DNA of 64,000 nt from Devosia sp. (GCF_024707125.1 NZ_JANQAH010000007.1:62001-126000), one strand, 5' to 3'; positions 47,311 to 56,501 are shown, numbered from the stretch's first letter. Program-made: numbers and translations. The notes: a model not told the origin generated them from the sequence alone.

Positions 47311-47871
47311 GTGACACCGGCTATGGCGGATGGATTCGGCGTGGGGACTGGCAGGCAATTTACGAGCGGCAGGCTCAGGCGCCGCAGGCGTTCGTGGCTT
47401 GGCAGCAGGTCACTGGCCCCGCTTCTGTTCGGCATCCTGGTCGTCGTTGCCACCGTTGGCGTCAAGGAAACCGGGCTGTCGACCTTCCTGCTCGATTCAC
47501 CGGCCACCGTCGTCAGTAGCGTTTCGCCTCGCAATTTCGACCTCTGCTCCGGTCCGGTACGCCACACCTGCGTCGTTGATGGCGACACGTTTTGGCTCGA
47601 TGGCGCCAAAATCCGCGTTGCCGATATCAACACCCCCGAAGTAAGCCAGCCCCAGTGCTCCGCCGAGGCTACCCTGGGCCGCAAGGCCTCACTTCGCCTC
47701 GCCGAACTCCTCAGCGGCGCATCGCTCGACCTGCGCGCTGCGGACCGCGACGAAGACCAATATGGCCGCAAGCTGCGGATCGTCGAGCGCGATGGGCGGT
47801 CTGTCGGACAAATGCTCGTCTCGGAAGGGCTCGCACATGAATGGCGGGGCCGCCGGGAAAGCTGGTGCTAG
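47311..47871 (+). CDS. Thermonuclease-family (SNase-like) protein
   Basis: A 186-aa protein with an N-terminal membrane anchor or uncleaved signal (LAPLLFGILVVVATVGV, about residues 35-51) and a staphylococcal-nuclease fold: VVDGDTFWLDGAKIRVADIN (metal Asp residues), TPEVSQPQC, and ADRDEDQYGRKLRIVERDG (catalytic Arg region). Likely an exported or membrane-tethered nuclease. The start is GTG 47311 or ATG 47323; neither has a strong ribosome site. It is divergent from ssrA, with the palindrome between them. Confidence 0.85.
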   Translation: MTPAMADGFGVGTGRQFTSGRLRRRRRSWLGSRSLAPLLFGILVVVATVGVKETGLSTFLLDSPATVVSSVSPRNFDLCSGPVRHTCVVDGDTFWLDGAKIRVADINTPEVSQPQCSAEATLGRKASLRLAELLSGASLDLRAADRDEDQYGRKLRIVERDGRSVGQMLVSEGLAHEWRGRRESWC

Positions 47872-47874
47872 GCC

Positions 47875-48114
47875 TCAGCGGTTCCAGTTCATCCGCATAT
47901 AGACATAGCCATCCTCAAGCTCTTCAAGCATTTGGCCAAGGCGCTTGAGCTTGGTCGCGTCCTGTTTGGCATTGTTGATCCACATCAGGTAGTCGTTGCG
48001 CTGATAGGGCGGGCGCGCATCATACTGTTCGCGAAGACCACGCTCTTCGAGCGCGGCCTTCACGAATTCGGGCATGTCCTCGCGCTTGCGCAAGGGACGC
48101 AGGACCGGGCTCAC
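47875..48114 (-). CDS. YdeI/OmpD-associated family small protein
   Basis: A 79-aa protein matching the C-terminal half of the YdeI/OmpD-associated family: PEFVKAALEERGLREQYDAR followed by PPYQRNDYLMWINNAKQDAT and a helical end. The family's biochemical role is unsettled. GTG 48114 overlaps the stop of the upstream RidA gene by 4 nt, so the two are translationally coupled. The stop is 3 nt from the convergent nuclease gene. Confidence 0.8.
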   Translation of the reverse strand: MSPVLRPLRKREDMPEFVKAALEERGLREQYDARPPYQRNDYLMWINNAKQDATKLKRLGQMLEELEDGYVYMRMNWNR

Positions 48115-48509
48115 GGCAAGACGGCCTGGGCTTCGATTTCGATAAGGAAATCGGGATTGGCGAGGCCCGCAACGCGTATGCCCGTCACCGTCGGCGGATT
48201 GGGCCGATTGCCCCAGACCGCCATCCAGGCGCCGAATGCAGCGCGCAAATCGATATCCTGCTGCATGATGATCGTGGTCTTCACGAGATTTTCAACCGTC
48301 GCGCCGGCTGCCTCCAGCACCTTCTGCATATTGGCCAGCGCCTGTTCGGTCTGCTTTACGACGTCGCCCTTGTGAACGACCTCGCCCTTTTCATTGACGC
48401 TGTTTTGCCCGCCAATGAGCAGGATGCGTGCATTTGCCGGCAGGATGATGCCCTGAGAAAAGACGGGGCTCTGATACATTCCCTGCGGGTTCACATATTC
48501 GATGGCCAT
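48111..48509 (-). CDS. RidA-family enamine/imine deaminase
   Basis: A 132-aa member of the YjgF/YER057c/UK114 family; these trimeric proteins hydrolyse reactive enamines and imines. Seen here: SQGIILPANARILLIGGQNS, GDVVKQTEQALANMQKVLEA and the characteristic AGLANPDFLIEIEAQAVL ending. The usual active-site Arg near the C-terminal third (GIRVAGL) is plausible but should be checked by alignment, because RidA subfamilies differ there. GAGGAG lies upstream of ATG 48509. Co-transcribed with the YdeI-like gene. Confidence 0.88.
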   Translation of the reverse strand: MAIEYVNPQGMYQSPVFSQGIILPANARILLIGGQNSVNEKGEVVHKGDVVKQTEQALANMQKVLEAAGATVENLVKTTIIMQQDIDLRAAFGAWMAVWGNRPNPPTVTGIRVAGLANPDFLIEIEAQAVLP

Positions 48510-48665
48510 GAGTTTCTCCTCGCTACTGGTGATGCCGCAGTTCTAAGCGAACCGGCTGCCGACACCTGTCAGCAGGTCTGTCGGTATTCTATTACCGCAT
48601 GTGTTGGCCTGTTGACGGAATCGAGCCTAGCGGCAATTTGTCGGCGAATCGAATAGAGTGTGGCC

Positions 48666-49460
48666 ATGCAGCCCTATCTTCAGCTTCTCTCCGATATTCT
48701 CGAAAACGGCGCCGACAAGTCGGACCGCACCGGCACCGGCACGCGCAGCCTTTTTGGCTATCAGATGCGCTTCGATCTTTCGAAGGGCTTCCCGCTGATG
48801 ACGACGAAGAAGGTGCATCGCAAGTCGATCATCTATGAACTGCTCTGGTTCATCCGCGGCGAGACCAATGTCCACTGGCTGCAGGAGCACGGGGTAAAGA
48901 TCTGGGACGAATGGGCCGACGAAAACGGCGACCTCGGCCCAGTCTACGGCTCGCAGTGGCGCTCATGGCCCGCGCCCGATGGCCGCCACATCGACCAGCT
49001 TGCGGCGGTGGTGGAATCCATCCGCAACAAGCCCGACTCCCGCCGCCATATCGTCACCGCCTGGAACCCGGCTGAGGTCGACGACATGGCCCTGCCGCCG
49101 TGCCATTGCCTTTTCCAGTTCTACGTCGCCAACGGCAAGCTCAGCTGCCAACTCTATCAGCGTTCCGCGGACACCTTCCTCGGCGTGCCTTTCAACATCG
49201 CCTCCTATGCGCTCCTCACCCACATGGTGGCGCAGGTAGCAGGGCTGCAGGTCGGCGATTTCGTGCACTCGTTCGGTGATGTGCACCTCTACAACAATCA
49301 TTTCGAGCAGGCTCGCCTGCAATTGACCCGCGAGCCGCGCCCGTTGCCGCGTCTCATCATGAATCCCGAGCGAAAGCGGCTCGAAGATTTCGTCTTCGAA
49401 GACTTTTCCTTCGAAGGCTACGACCCGCACCCGCATATCAAGGCCGAAGTCTCGGTATGA
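48666..49460 (+). CDS. thyA: Thymidylate synthase ThyA
   Basis: 264-aa enzyme converting dUMP to dTMP with methylene-tetrahydrofolate. Key parts: [19 protein letters not shown], the catalytic cysteine in [12 protein letters not shown] (near residue 146), the phosphate-binding [20 protein letters not shown] and the folate/dUMP segment [12 protein letters not shown]. Length equals the E. coli protein when starting at ATG 48666; an in-frame GTG 48660 would add two residues. It overlaps the MazG-like gene by ATGA and sits near folA, which regenerates its cofactor. Confidence 0.97.
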   Translation: MQPYLQLLSDILENGADKSDRTGTGTRSLFGYQMRFDLSKGFPLMTTKKVHRKSIIYELLWFIRGETNVHWLQEHGVKIWDEWADENGDLGPVYGSQWRSWPAPDGRHIDQLAAVVESIRNKPDSRRHIVTAWNPAEVDDMALPPCHCLFQFYVANGKLSCQLYQRSADTFLGVPFNIASYALLTHMVAQVAGLQVGDFVHSFGDVHLYNNHFEQARLQLTREPRPLPRLIMNPERKRLEDFVFEDFSFEGYDPHPHIKAEVSV

Positions 49461-49786
49461 GCCGGACCCTTGCCGATCTCACTGCCCTCGCAGCAGAAGT
49501 CTCGGACATGTACGAGCGCGAGACCGGCGTGTTGCGAAATGACGACTGGTATGCGCTCAAAATGCAGGAAGAGCTGGGCGAGCTGATCGCCGAGCACCTG
49601 CGCCTCTCCGGCCGCGGCCGCCGCAAGAATTTTTCCGATGCCGAGATTGTCAAGGCGCGGGACGACGAGGCGGCTGATCTGCTCGCCTTCCTGCTGCTCT
49701 ATGCCCGGCAAAACGGCATCGACCTTGAAGCGGCGCTCGATCGGAAATGGTTCTCCTATCTTCGCGCCGACAAAGAGAACGGCTAG
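49457..49786 (+). CDS. MazG-like nucleotide pyrophosphohydrolase
   Basis: A 109-aa all-alpha NTP pyrophosphatase. The metal-binding pattern EExxE is seen in [13 protein letters not shown] (residues about 37-49) and the second ExxD in [20 protein letters not shown]. It is translationally coupled to thyA, which fits removal of non-canonical or excess nucleotides. The exact substrate is not readable from sequence; phosphoribosyl-ATP pyrophosphatase is an alternative, but there are no his genes nearby. Confidence 0.82.
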   Translation: MSRTLADLTALAAEVSDMYERETGVLRNDDWYALKMQEELGELIAEHLRLSGRGRRKNFSDAEIVKARDDEAADLLAFLLLYARQNGIDLEAALDRKWFSYLRADKENG

Positions 49787-49820
49787 AAATAGCGACATTG
49801 AGGGATAGGGGAGTAAGGCC

Positions 49821-50867
49821 ATGCGGGCTTTCGCAACGGCGACCATCGCACTGATGCTTGCAGCGCCGGCAATCGGCAACGACACGATGGCGCAGTTGGG
49901 GACGGGTGGCCTGGTCTTTGTCACCAATGACCAGATCAAGATGGCCTCGGAAGACCTCTATATTTCGCCCACCGAAGTGCGGGTGACCTACGAGTTCGAG
50001 AACACGTCCGAGGAAGACCAGCACATTCTGGTAGCCTTCCCCATGCCCGACATTCAGGGCAGCGGCGACTTCATGATCGACGTCCCGATCCAGAACGCGA
50101 ACTACGGCAGCGCTGAGCCGATCGATGACCCCGACAATCTTTTCGGCTTCGCCACAACCTTCAATGGCGTGCCGGTCGAGGCCGAGCTGCACCAATATGT
50201 CTTCAACAACAATATCGACTACACCAAGCTCCTGAAAAACCTCGGAGTGCCGCTTGAGCCCTTCGGTGAGGCGACGTCCGACGCACTGGCCAAGCTCGAT
50301 GCCGACGACATCCAGAACCTGACCCGGCTGGGACTCGTCTTTTCGTACGAATTCGACGGCGGCAACGGTACGGAGGTCGATGTCGTCCCGATCTGGACCC
50401 TGCGCTCCACCTATAGCTGGGAAGCGACCTTCAAGCCGGGCGTCTCTGACGTGGTGCACACCTATCGCCCCAGCGTCGGCGGGACGGTCGCCACGACCTT
50501 CATTCCCAAGGAAGGCGACGACTACGCGCAGGAGCGCTACGACGAATACGTGAAGAAGTATTGTGTCCAGGACAATCTGGTTTCGGCCGTGCGCAAGCAG
50601 GGTATCACCCAGGACGGCTGGACGAACTATCCCTATTACGAAAACTGGATTTCCTACATCTGGTCGACCGGCAATAACTGGTCCGGCTCCATCGGCAAGT
50701 TCACCCTGACCGTCGACAAGGGTAGCACCGACAATTTCGTCTCCTTCTGTGGCGAGGACGTCAAGAAGATCGGCCCGACGACCTTCCAGATGACGGCGAC
50801 CGACTGGTGGCCGCCCTATGATCGCGAGCTCGAAATCCTCCTGCTCAAGAAGGTCGAAGCCGAATAA
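49821..50867 (+). CDS. Secreted DUF4424-family protein
   Basis: A 348-aa periplasmic protein with signal peptide MRAFATATIALMLAAPAIG. The mature part begins NDTMAQLGTGGLVFVTNDQI and continues with a beta-rich region (VRVTYEFENTSEEDQHILVAF, PMPDI), matching the DUF4424 family found in Gram-negatives. Two cysteines (KKYCVQ, SFCGED) may form a disulphide. Function unknown. It lies between the thyA/mazG pair and folA on the same strand, with 34-bp and 19-bp gaps, so it may be in the same transcript. Confidence 0.85.
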   Translation: MRAFATATIALMLAAPAIGNDTMAQLGTGGLVFVTNDQIKMASEDLYISPTEVRVTYEFENTSEEDQHILVAFPMPDIQGSGDFMIDVPIQNANYGSAEPIDDPDNLFGFATTFNGVPVEAELHQYVFNNNIDYTKLLKNLGVPLEPFGEATSDALAKLDADDIQNLTRLGLVFSYEFDGGNGTEVDVVPIWTLRSTYSWEATFKPGVSDVVHTYRPSVGGTVATTFIPKEGDDYAQERYDEYVKKYCVQDNLVSAVRKQGITQDGWTNYPYYENWISYIWSTGNNWSGSIGKFTLTVDKGSTDNFVSFCGEDVKKIGPTTFQMTATDWWPPYDRELEILLLKKVEAE

Positions 50868-50886
50868 CCGGCAGAAAGGGCAGGGG

Positions 50887-51411
50887 ATGACCCCACGCAT
50901 TTCGCTCATCGCCGCGGTAGGGGCAAACAGTGTCATCGGCAAGGACGGTGACATGCCTTGGCGCATCCCGTCCGATTTCGCCTGGTTCAAGCGCACGACG
51001 ATGGGCAAGCCCATGATCATGGGCCGCAAGCAGTTCGAGACGTTTCCAAAGCCGCTTGCCGGCCGTCCACACATCGTCGTTACTCGCCAGCAGGACTATG
51101 CTGCCGAAGGCGTCGATGTCGTCCACGATCTCGATGCCGCCTATGTGCTCGCCTCCCGCCTTGCCGTCGAGGCTGGCGCCGATGAAATCATGGTTATCGG
51201 CGGGGGCGACATTTACGCACAGGCCATGATGAAGGCCGACCGGCTCTATATCAGCCATGTGGAGCTATCTCCCGATGGAGACGTCCGTTTTCCTTCTATC
51301 GACCCGGAAATCTGGGCGGTTGTCGACACGCCGGAGGTAACGCCCTCGGAAAAGGATGCTGCGCCCTATCGCATCAAAATCTACGAAAGGCGCAAACACC
51401 CTACGCATTGA
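50887..51411 (+). CDS. folA: Dihydrofolate reductase FolA
   Basis: 174-aa NADPH-dependent enzyme regenerating tetrahydrofolate for ThyA. Seen: the Met20-loop region VIGKDGDMPWRIPSDFAWFK with the active-site acid (Asp) in the following helix, MGRKQFETFPKPLAGRPHIV (NADPH site) and IGGGDIYAQAM. ATG 50887 follows GGGCAGGG; the upstream in-frame extension is not part of the family. It precedes hflK by 64 bp. Confidence 0.95.
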   Translation: MTPRISLIAAVGANSVIGKDGDMPWRIPSDFAWFKRTTMGKPMIMGRKQFETFPKPLAGRPHIVVTRQQDYAAEGVDVVHDLDAAYVLASRLAVEAGADEIMVIGGGDIYAQAMMKADRLYISHVELSPDGDVRFPSIDPEIWAVVDTPEVTPSEKDAAPYRIKIYERRKHPTH

Positions 51412-51475
51412 TCGCGTCGGCGCCTTGCCTATATAAGTTTGCAACCAAAAATACGCAGGAACCGAAAGGAACGAG

Positions 51476-52573
51476 ATGCCTTGGGAGAATAATGGAGGCG
51501 GAGGCGGCCGCAATAACGGCGGCCCCTGGGGCCAGGCACCCGGTGGAGGTGGCGGCGGCCCGCGCCGTCCCGGTGGAAATACTCCCAATCTCGAAGACAT
51601 CCTCAATCGAGGACGCGACCAGTTTCGCGGTGGTGTCCCCGGCGGCCGCTGGGCCATTGTCGGCGGCGTGATTGCGCTTCTGGCATTTTGGGGCGTCAAT
51701 TCCGTCTACACCATCAATCCGCAGGAAGTCGGCGTCGAGCTTCGCTTCGGCCAGCCCAAGCCGGAACTGTCCGGCCCGGGCCTGCACTTCCTGTTCTGGC
51801 CGGTCGAAACCGTCGAGCGCGCCACCACCACGGTCAATCAGACCCAGATCGGCGTTGCCAATGCCAGCGGTGGCTCGCGTGCTGCGGCCCGCGATGGCCT
51901 GATGCTGTCGGGCGACCAGAATATCGTCAACGTCCAGTTCTCGGTCTTCTGGGCGATCAACGACCCGGTTTCCTATCTCTTCAATGTCCGCGATCCCGAA
52001 TCCATGGTTCGCTACGCCGCTGAAAGCGCCATGCGCGAAGTGGTCGGCCGCCGCCCGGCGCAGGACATCTATAGCGACGACCGTTCCGGTATTGCCGCCG
52101 ACGTGCAGCGCATTACGCTCGCAACGCTCGAAAGCTACGGCCTTGGTGTCTCGGTCAATCAGATCCTGATCGAAAATGCCGGTCCGCCGTCCGAGGTCTA
52201 CGACGCCTTCAACGAAGTGCAGCGTGCCCGTCAGGACGAAACCCGTCTTCAGGAAGAAGCGCGCTCTTATGCCAATACGCTTCTCGGCGATGCCCGCGGT
52301 CGTGCCGCGGCGCTGCGCGAAGACGCTGCGGCCTATACGAACCGCGTCGTTCAGGAAGCAACCGGTGAAGCCGAGCGCTTCAATGCCGTTTACGCCGAAT
52401 ACGTGAACTCGCCGGAAGTCACCCGCAAGCGCCTGTTCCTTGAAACCATGGAAGAGGTTCTGGGCGGCTCCGAAAAGGTGCTGATCGAAAACGGTGCCGC
52501 TGGCTCCGGTGTCGTACCCTATCTGCCGCTGCCTGAGCTGCGCTCGGGCTCAACGACATCGACGGGGAACTGA
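51476..52573 (+). CDS. hflK: FtsH protease regulator HflK
   Basis: 365-aa SPFH/band-7 membrane protein forming the HflKC cage around FtsH. The glycine- and asparagine-rich N-terminus (NNGGGGGRNNGGPWGQAPGG) is followed by one membrane helix (WAIVGGVIALLAFWGVNSVYTI) and the SPFH domain with NPQEVGVELRFGQPK; the long helical C-terminal part is EAERFNAVYAEYVNSP. Typical length. Immediately followed by hflC (2-bp gap). Confidence 0.95.
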   Translation: MPWENNGGGGGRNNGGPWGQAPGGGGGGPRRPGGNTPNLEDILNRGRDQFRGGVPGGRWAIVGGVIALLAFWGVNSVYTINPQEVGVELRFGQPKPELSGPGLHFLFWPVETVERATTTVNQTQIGVANASGGSRAAARDGLMLSGDQNIVNVQFSVFWAINDPVSYLFNVRDPESMVRYAAESAMREVVGRRPAQDIYSDDRSGIAADVQRITLATLESYGLGVSVNQILIENAGPPSEVYDAFNEVQRARQDETRLQEEARSYANTLLGDARGRAAALREDAAAYTNRVVQEATGEAERFNAVYAEYVNSPEVTRKRLFLETMEEVLGGSEKVLIENGAAGSGVVPYLPLPELRSGSTTSTGN

Positions 52574-52575
52574 TC

Positions 52576-53643
52576 ATGACGAACCGCCTCTTTATCATCG
52601 GCGCCGTCATCGTTGCGGCCCTCTACGTCCTCTTCTCCTCGCTCTATGTCGTAGACGAGCGCGAACAGGCCATCGTCACGCGCTTTGGTGACATCACCGA
52701 TGTGCGCACCGAACCGGGCATTTACTTCAAGATCCCGACCGATATCGTGGACAGCGTGCAGATCATCGAAGATCGGCTCCTGCGCTATGACATCGCCAAT
52801 ATGCGCGTGCAGGTTTCGGGCAACGCCTTCTATCAGGTCGACGCTTTCCTCACCTACCGCATCTCCGATGCGCGTCTCTTCCGCGAACGCGCAACCGGCC
52901 AGCTCTCGGTGGCCGAAGCTCGTATCGGGGCCAGCCTCGATGCGGCGCTGCGTGAAGTTTATGGTCTGCGTGAGTTCAGCGCGGCGCTTTCTGACCAGCG
53001 CGCCCAGATGATGCGCGAAACGGCCGAACTGATCCGTCCGGAAATGGCAAACCTCGGTATCGACGTCATCGACGTGCGTATCCTGCGCACCGACCTTGAC
53101 GAAGACGTCTCGGCCACGACTTTCGAGCGTATGCGCGCCGAACGTCTTGCCGAAGCCGCTCTCCTCCGCGCCCGCGGTGAAGAACAGGCCCAGAGCCTGC
53201 GCGCTATCGCCGATCGTCAGGCCGTCGAAATCGTGGCTGCCGCTACCCGCGACGCGGAAATCATCCGTGGTACCGGTGACGCCGAGCGTAACCGCATCTT
53301 CGCGGCCGCCTATGGCCAGGATGCTGAATTCTTCGAGTTCTACCGCTCGATGGAATCCTACCGTTCGGCTCTCGCCAATACCGGCACCACCATGGTCCTC
53401 TCGCCCGATAGCGCGTTCTTCCGCTACTTCGGTTCGAACGGCGAACTGCCGGCAGCAAGCACGACCTTCGCCACGCCCATCGCCCCGACCGCTGCTCCGA
53501 TCACCGAAACGAGCGACGAGCCGGCCCTCGATGGTCTTGGGATCGAAGAAACCGTGGCGCCTCCGGCCGTGACCCTGCAGGACGGTTCGGAACTCACCCC
53601 GACCGTCGGCACGGAAGCTCCGGCTCCGGTGACCGGCCAGTAA
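52576..53643 (+). CDS. hflC: FtsH protease regulator HflC
   Basis: 355-aa partner of HflK in the inner membrane. N-terminal helix FIIGAVIVAALYVLFSSLYVV, SPFH domain with VDEREQAIVTRFGDITDVR, and EIIRGTGDAERNRIFAAAYG followed by FFEFYRSMESYRSAL, characteristic of HflC. The C-terminal extension after about residue 290 is Ala/Pro/Thr-rich. A strong terminator follows. In many Rhizobiales a DUF2065 gene and degP come next; neither is present here. Confidence 0.95.
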   Translation: MTNRLFIIGAVIVAALYVLFSSLYVVDEREQAIVTRFGDITDVRTEPGIYFKIPTDIVDSVQIIEDRLLRYDIANMRVQVSGNAFYQVDAFLTYRISDARLFRERATGQLSVAEARIGASLDAALREVYGLREFSAALSDQRAQMMRETAELIRPEMANLGIDVIDVRILRTDLDEDVSATTFERMRAERLAEAALLRARGEEQAQSLRAIADRQAVEIVAAATRDAEIIRGTGDAERNRIFAAAYGQDAEFFEFYRSMESYRSALANTGTTMVLSPDSAFFRYFGSNGELPAASTTFATPIAPTAAPITETSDEPALDGLGIEETVAPPAVTLQDGSELTPTVGTEAPAPVTGQ

Positions 53644-53661
53644 GGCAGTCGACAAGAACAG

Positions 53662-53690
53662 AAAGCCCGGCATTCGTGCCGGGCTTTTTT
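53662..53690 (+). terminator. Rho-independent terminator after hflC
   Basis: AAAGCCCGGCA-TTCG-TGCCGGGCTTT: an 11-bp perfect stem with a UUCG tetraloop running into six T residues. Confidence 0.95.
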
Positions 53691-53725
53691 GTTTTGAGAT
53701 GGGCGCGTGGGGGCCCCTCGCACGT

Positions 53726-54169
53726 CTAGTGCCCTTTCTGGTTTGAAGGACCGAACTTGCCTTTTCTGCGCCATTCAACGTCGGGGTCATGGGGCCGAAC
53801 GCCTATGGTGCATTGGCTCCGGTACGTCCTGCCGAGGTCACAAACGATCTCAATTTCGCAAGCCGCTTGGGATGATGCGACAATGGAGAATGTGATGGTC
53901 CCATCCGCGAGCCACGCCTCTGGCATCGCCTGTGCGTTCATCATTCGAAGAACTGCGCCCCGATAGTATCTTGCCGCGACGACTGCGCTGCTATTGTCAG
54001 GAACGCCAATTTCGTTCCCCAGCTTTAGCTGCAGTTGATGTTTGCCGCGACGTTCAAGATAAGCAACGTACTGACCTAACGCCCAGTAGCCATTGAGATC
54101 ATTGTATCGACTGACAAATGTTCCAAGGATGTCGTGGCAAATACCTTTGAATTGCTTTCTTCTGGGCAT
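53726..54169 (-). CDS. Hypothetical protein in an accessory islet (147 aa)
   Basis: An open frame of 147 aa starting MPRRKQFKGICHDILGTFVS, with YNDLNGYWALGQYVAYLE and ending in EWRRKGKFGPSNQKGH. No family, signal peptide or membrane segment is recognised; the composition is that of a soluble protein. It is visibly less GC-rich than its neighbours, suggesting recent acquisition. The ribosome site is weak. It lies where relatives usually carry degP. It could be an orphan gene of a small mobile element, but no transposase or integrase is nearby. Confidence 0.55.
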   Translation of the reverse strand: MPRRKQFKGICHDILGTFVSRYNDLNGYWALGQYVAYLERRGKHQLQLKLGNEIGVPDNSSAVVAARYYRGAVLRMMNAQAMPEAWLADGTITFSIVASSQAACEIEIVCDLGRTYRSQCTIGVRPHDPDVEWRRKGKFGPSNQKGH

Positions 54170-54699
54170 CTGGAATCTAGATCTTTCGTCGCCTGTAGGA
54201 GCGTGCTGGGGTAGTTGCGGCGAGGGCGCTGAATCGAGTGTGAGTTACAAATCTATCCCACTTATCCCCGCCCACATCGTCCCATGCCAATATGCCCTCG
54301 TTCCCGCCGACAACACGCGGCACCGACGAAGTGCCGGGCGGGAAGTCGGGTCGCTCGGGGTCGCCTGGGCGAGTGCGTGGATGCTGACCACCGGTCAAGC
54401 GGCAGAGAGCCCCCGTTGCATCCCAGCGATGCTCCCGACGGCGATCTGGACCGCAAAACCCCAAAAGGGGACCGCTCGATGCATGCGCAAAAAATCCCGG
54501 ACGTGCGAAGCGGCTTTCGCCTCTTCTTTCATCCAAATTTCGAGGCGAAAGCCGCTTCCACCGTGCGCCCGAAGGGCGTCGCGACCGTGCAACCGCGACG
54601 CCAAAGGGCCGGGCGGCGTTTCATGCTGGGCCGGTGTGATCTGCCTCGATTTCCGATTATTTCCACGCGGTGGTTCAAGAGCTGGCCCCGATGCGGCCC
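54170..54699. other. 530-bp gene-poor stretch with two stem-loops
   Basis: No convincing gene. Two inverted repeats stand out: 17-nt perfect arms at 54507-54523 and 54542-54558 (GAAGCGGCTTTCGCCTC and its complement), and 9-nt arms at 54575-54583 and 54594-54602 (GGCGTCGCG / CGCGACGCC). Open frames on both strands here have Arg/Pro/Ser-rich translations typical of non-coding GC-rich DNA. An unrecognised RNA or the edge of a lost element are both possible. Confidence 0.5.
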
Positions 54700-55572
54700 C
54701 TAGCGAACGAATTCCTCGTCCGCATAACCCTGCAGATAAAGGAGCGCCGTCAGGTCGCCATGGTCTATCCTATAGCCCGCGGCAGCCGCCACAGCCGGCT
54801 TGGCATGCAGAGCGACACCGAAGCCGGCGATCCCGATCATGTCGAGGTCATTGGCGCCATCGCCCACAGCCAGCGTCTGGCTCAGATCGAGACCGCGTTC
54901 GCTTGCCAGCGTTTCCAGACGAATGCGCTTGGTGTTCTTGTCGACGATCGGCTTCTGCACCGTGCCGGTCAGTTGGTCGCCATCAAACTGAAGCACATTG
55001 GCGATGGCCTCGTCGAAGCCGATCCGCTTGCCGAAATAGTCGGCAAAAAACGTGAAACCGCCCGAGACCAGCGAGGTGAAAGCACCATAGGCTTTCATGG
55101 TGTGAACCAGTGCGCGACCACCGGGCGTCAGCGTGATCGCTTCGCGGCGAATTTCTTCGATGGTGGCCCGTCCGAGCCCCTTGAGCAGGGCGACGCGCGT
55201 GTCGAGCGCCTGGCCGAAATCCAGTTCGCCACGCATGGCGCGTTCGGTAATTTCGGCGACCTGGGCCTTGAGCCCGAGCGCAGCCGCCAGTTCGTCGATG
55301 CATTCCTGCTCGATCATGGTGGAATCCATGTCGGCAATGAGCAACTGTTTGCGACGGCCTTCCGTGGGCACGACATTGGCGTCAACGCGCTTGCTGCCGA
55401 TGATCTCGCGGGCAATCGCCAGTGCGTCGGGCGCCTTGGGCTCGAGAATATCGCAGGCAACCTGATGGGTCAGCCAGTTGAGTTCTCCGCCGGTTTGTTG
55501 CACCACTGCGGCCGCAAGCGAGACGTCGAGGTCGGAATCGGCGGGATTGGCGATGAGGCTGAGGACCGGCAT
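54700..55572 (-). CDS. serB: Phosphoserine phosphatase SerB
   Basis: HAD-superfamily enzyme of 290 aa making serine in the last step of the phosphorylated pathway. An N-terminal ACT-like region precedes HAD motif I IADMDSTMIEQECIDELA (about residues 80-97; catalytic Asp pair D-x-D), motif II LVSGGFTFFADYF and motif III/IV VGDGANDLDMIGIAGFGVAL. Start ATG 55572 (MPVLSLIANPADSDLD) matches the family; a longer frame to 55833 merely overlaps miaA. Divergent from miaA, with 27 bp between starts, so their promoters must overlap the neighbouring coding sequence. Confidence 0.95.
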   Translation of the reverse strand: MPVLSLIANPADSDLDVSLAAAVVQQTGGELNWLTHQVACDILEPKAPDALAIAREIIGSKRVDANVVPTEGRRKQLLIADMDSTMIEQECIDELAAALGLKAQVAEITERAMRGELDFGQALDTRVALLKGLGRATIEEIRREAITLTPGGRALVHTMKAYGAFTSLVSGGFTFFADYFGKRIGFDEAIANVLQFDGDQLTGTVQKPIVDKNTKRIRLETLASERGLDLSQTLAVGDGANDLDMIGIAGFGVALHAKPAVAAAAGYRIDHGDLTALLYLQGYADEEFVR

Positions 55573-55599
55573 GGCGAAAATGACTTTCGGGAGACAAGG

Positions 55600-56499
55600 G
55601 TGACGCGCCAGAGAAGCGCCGTCCTGATAGCGGGTCCGACTGCCAGCGGCAAGTCGAGCATGGCGCTTGCGCGCGCCCGGGCCAATGGCGGGATCATCAT
55701 CAATACCGACGCCATGCAGGTTTACGACACGCTGCGCATTGTCACGGCGCGTCCTTCCATCGAGGAAGAAGCCCTTGCCGAGCACCGCCTTTACGGTGCC
55801 ATTCCGGCATCGCAGCGGTTTTCGACCGGCCAATGGCTCGAAGCCGTGCGAACGATTCTGTCGAAAATCGATCCTGAGCGAGAAGTGATTTTCGTTGGCG
55901 GAACAGGGCTTTATTTCGAAGCCCTGACAAACGGATTCGCCGATGTCCCGGAAATCTCCCAGGAGCTGACCCTGCAGGTTCAGCGCGAGATCGAGGACCT
56001 GGACGAAGCGGGCCGTATGGCGCTGCTTATCAACGAGGATCCCGAAACCGCACGCCGCCTAAAAGTTGCCGATCCGCAGCGCGTCACCCGCGCGCTCGCC
56101 GTCAAGCGCGCTACCGGCAAGCCTCTTTCCGCCTTTCAGGACAATCCGCAGTCGGGCCTGCTTGGTGACTGGAAGATCGAACGCTTCGTCCTCTCTCCCG
56201 ATCGCGATGTGCTCCGTGCCCGCATCGCCCTGCGCTTTGAGGCGATGTTCGCCACTGGCGCCGTGGAGGAGGTCGGGGCCCTGCGGGCGCAAAATCTCGA
56301 TCCATCCCTGCCGGTGATGAAGGCCATCGGCGTACGCGAAATCTCTGACTGGCTCGACGGCGTGCAGACGCGAGACGAAGCGATCACCCTGGCCATTATC
56401 GCCACGCACCAATATGCCAAGCGCCAGCGCACCTGGTTCCGCAACCGCATGGGTGATTGGCCCCGGCTCGGGCTGGAAGGCAAGCCGATCGAGGCCTGA
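55600..56499 (+). CDS. miaA: tRNA dimethylallyltransferase MiaA
   Basis: 299-aa enzyme prenylating A37 of tRNAs that read UNN codons. P-loop GPTASGKSSMALARA (residues about 10-24), INTDAMQVYDTLRIVTARPS (substrate/tRNA contact), FVGGTGLYFEALTNG, and the C-terminal signature ATHQYAKRQRTWFRNRM. Start is GTG 55600 preceded by GGGAGACAAG. A much longer frame reaching back to 54670 is antisense to serB and rejected. Convergent with the MATE gene, 2 bp apart. Confidence 0.95.
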   Translation: MTRQRSAVLIAGPTASGKSSMALARARANGGIIINTDAMQVYDTLRIVTARPSIEEEALAEHRLYGAIPASQRFSTGQWLEAVRTILSKIDPEREVIFVGGTGLYFEALTNGFADVPEISQELTLQVQREIEDLDEAGRMALLINEDPETARRLKVADPQRVTRALAVKRATGKPLSAFQDNPQSGLLGDWKIERFVLSPDRDVLRARIALRFEAMFATGAVEEVGALRAQNLDPSLPVMKAIGVREISDWLDGVQTRDEAITLAIIATHQYAKRQRTWFRNRMGDWPRLGLEGKPIEA

Positions 56500-56501
56500 C
56501 G

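Noticed and set aside
54177-54536. 119-aa minus-strand frame in the islet
   Set aside because: Arg/Pro/Ser-rich translation, no ribosome site and no recognisable fold; it overlaps the start of a stem-loop arm.
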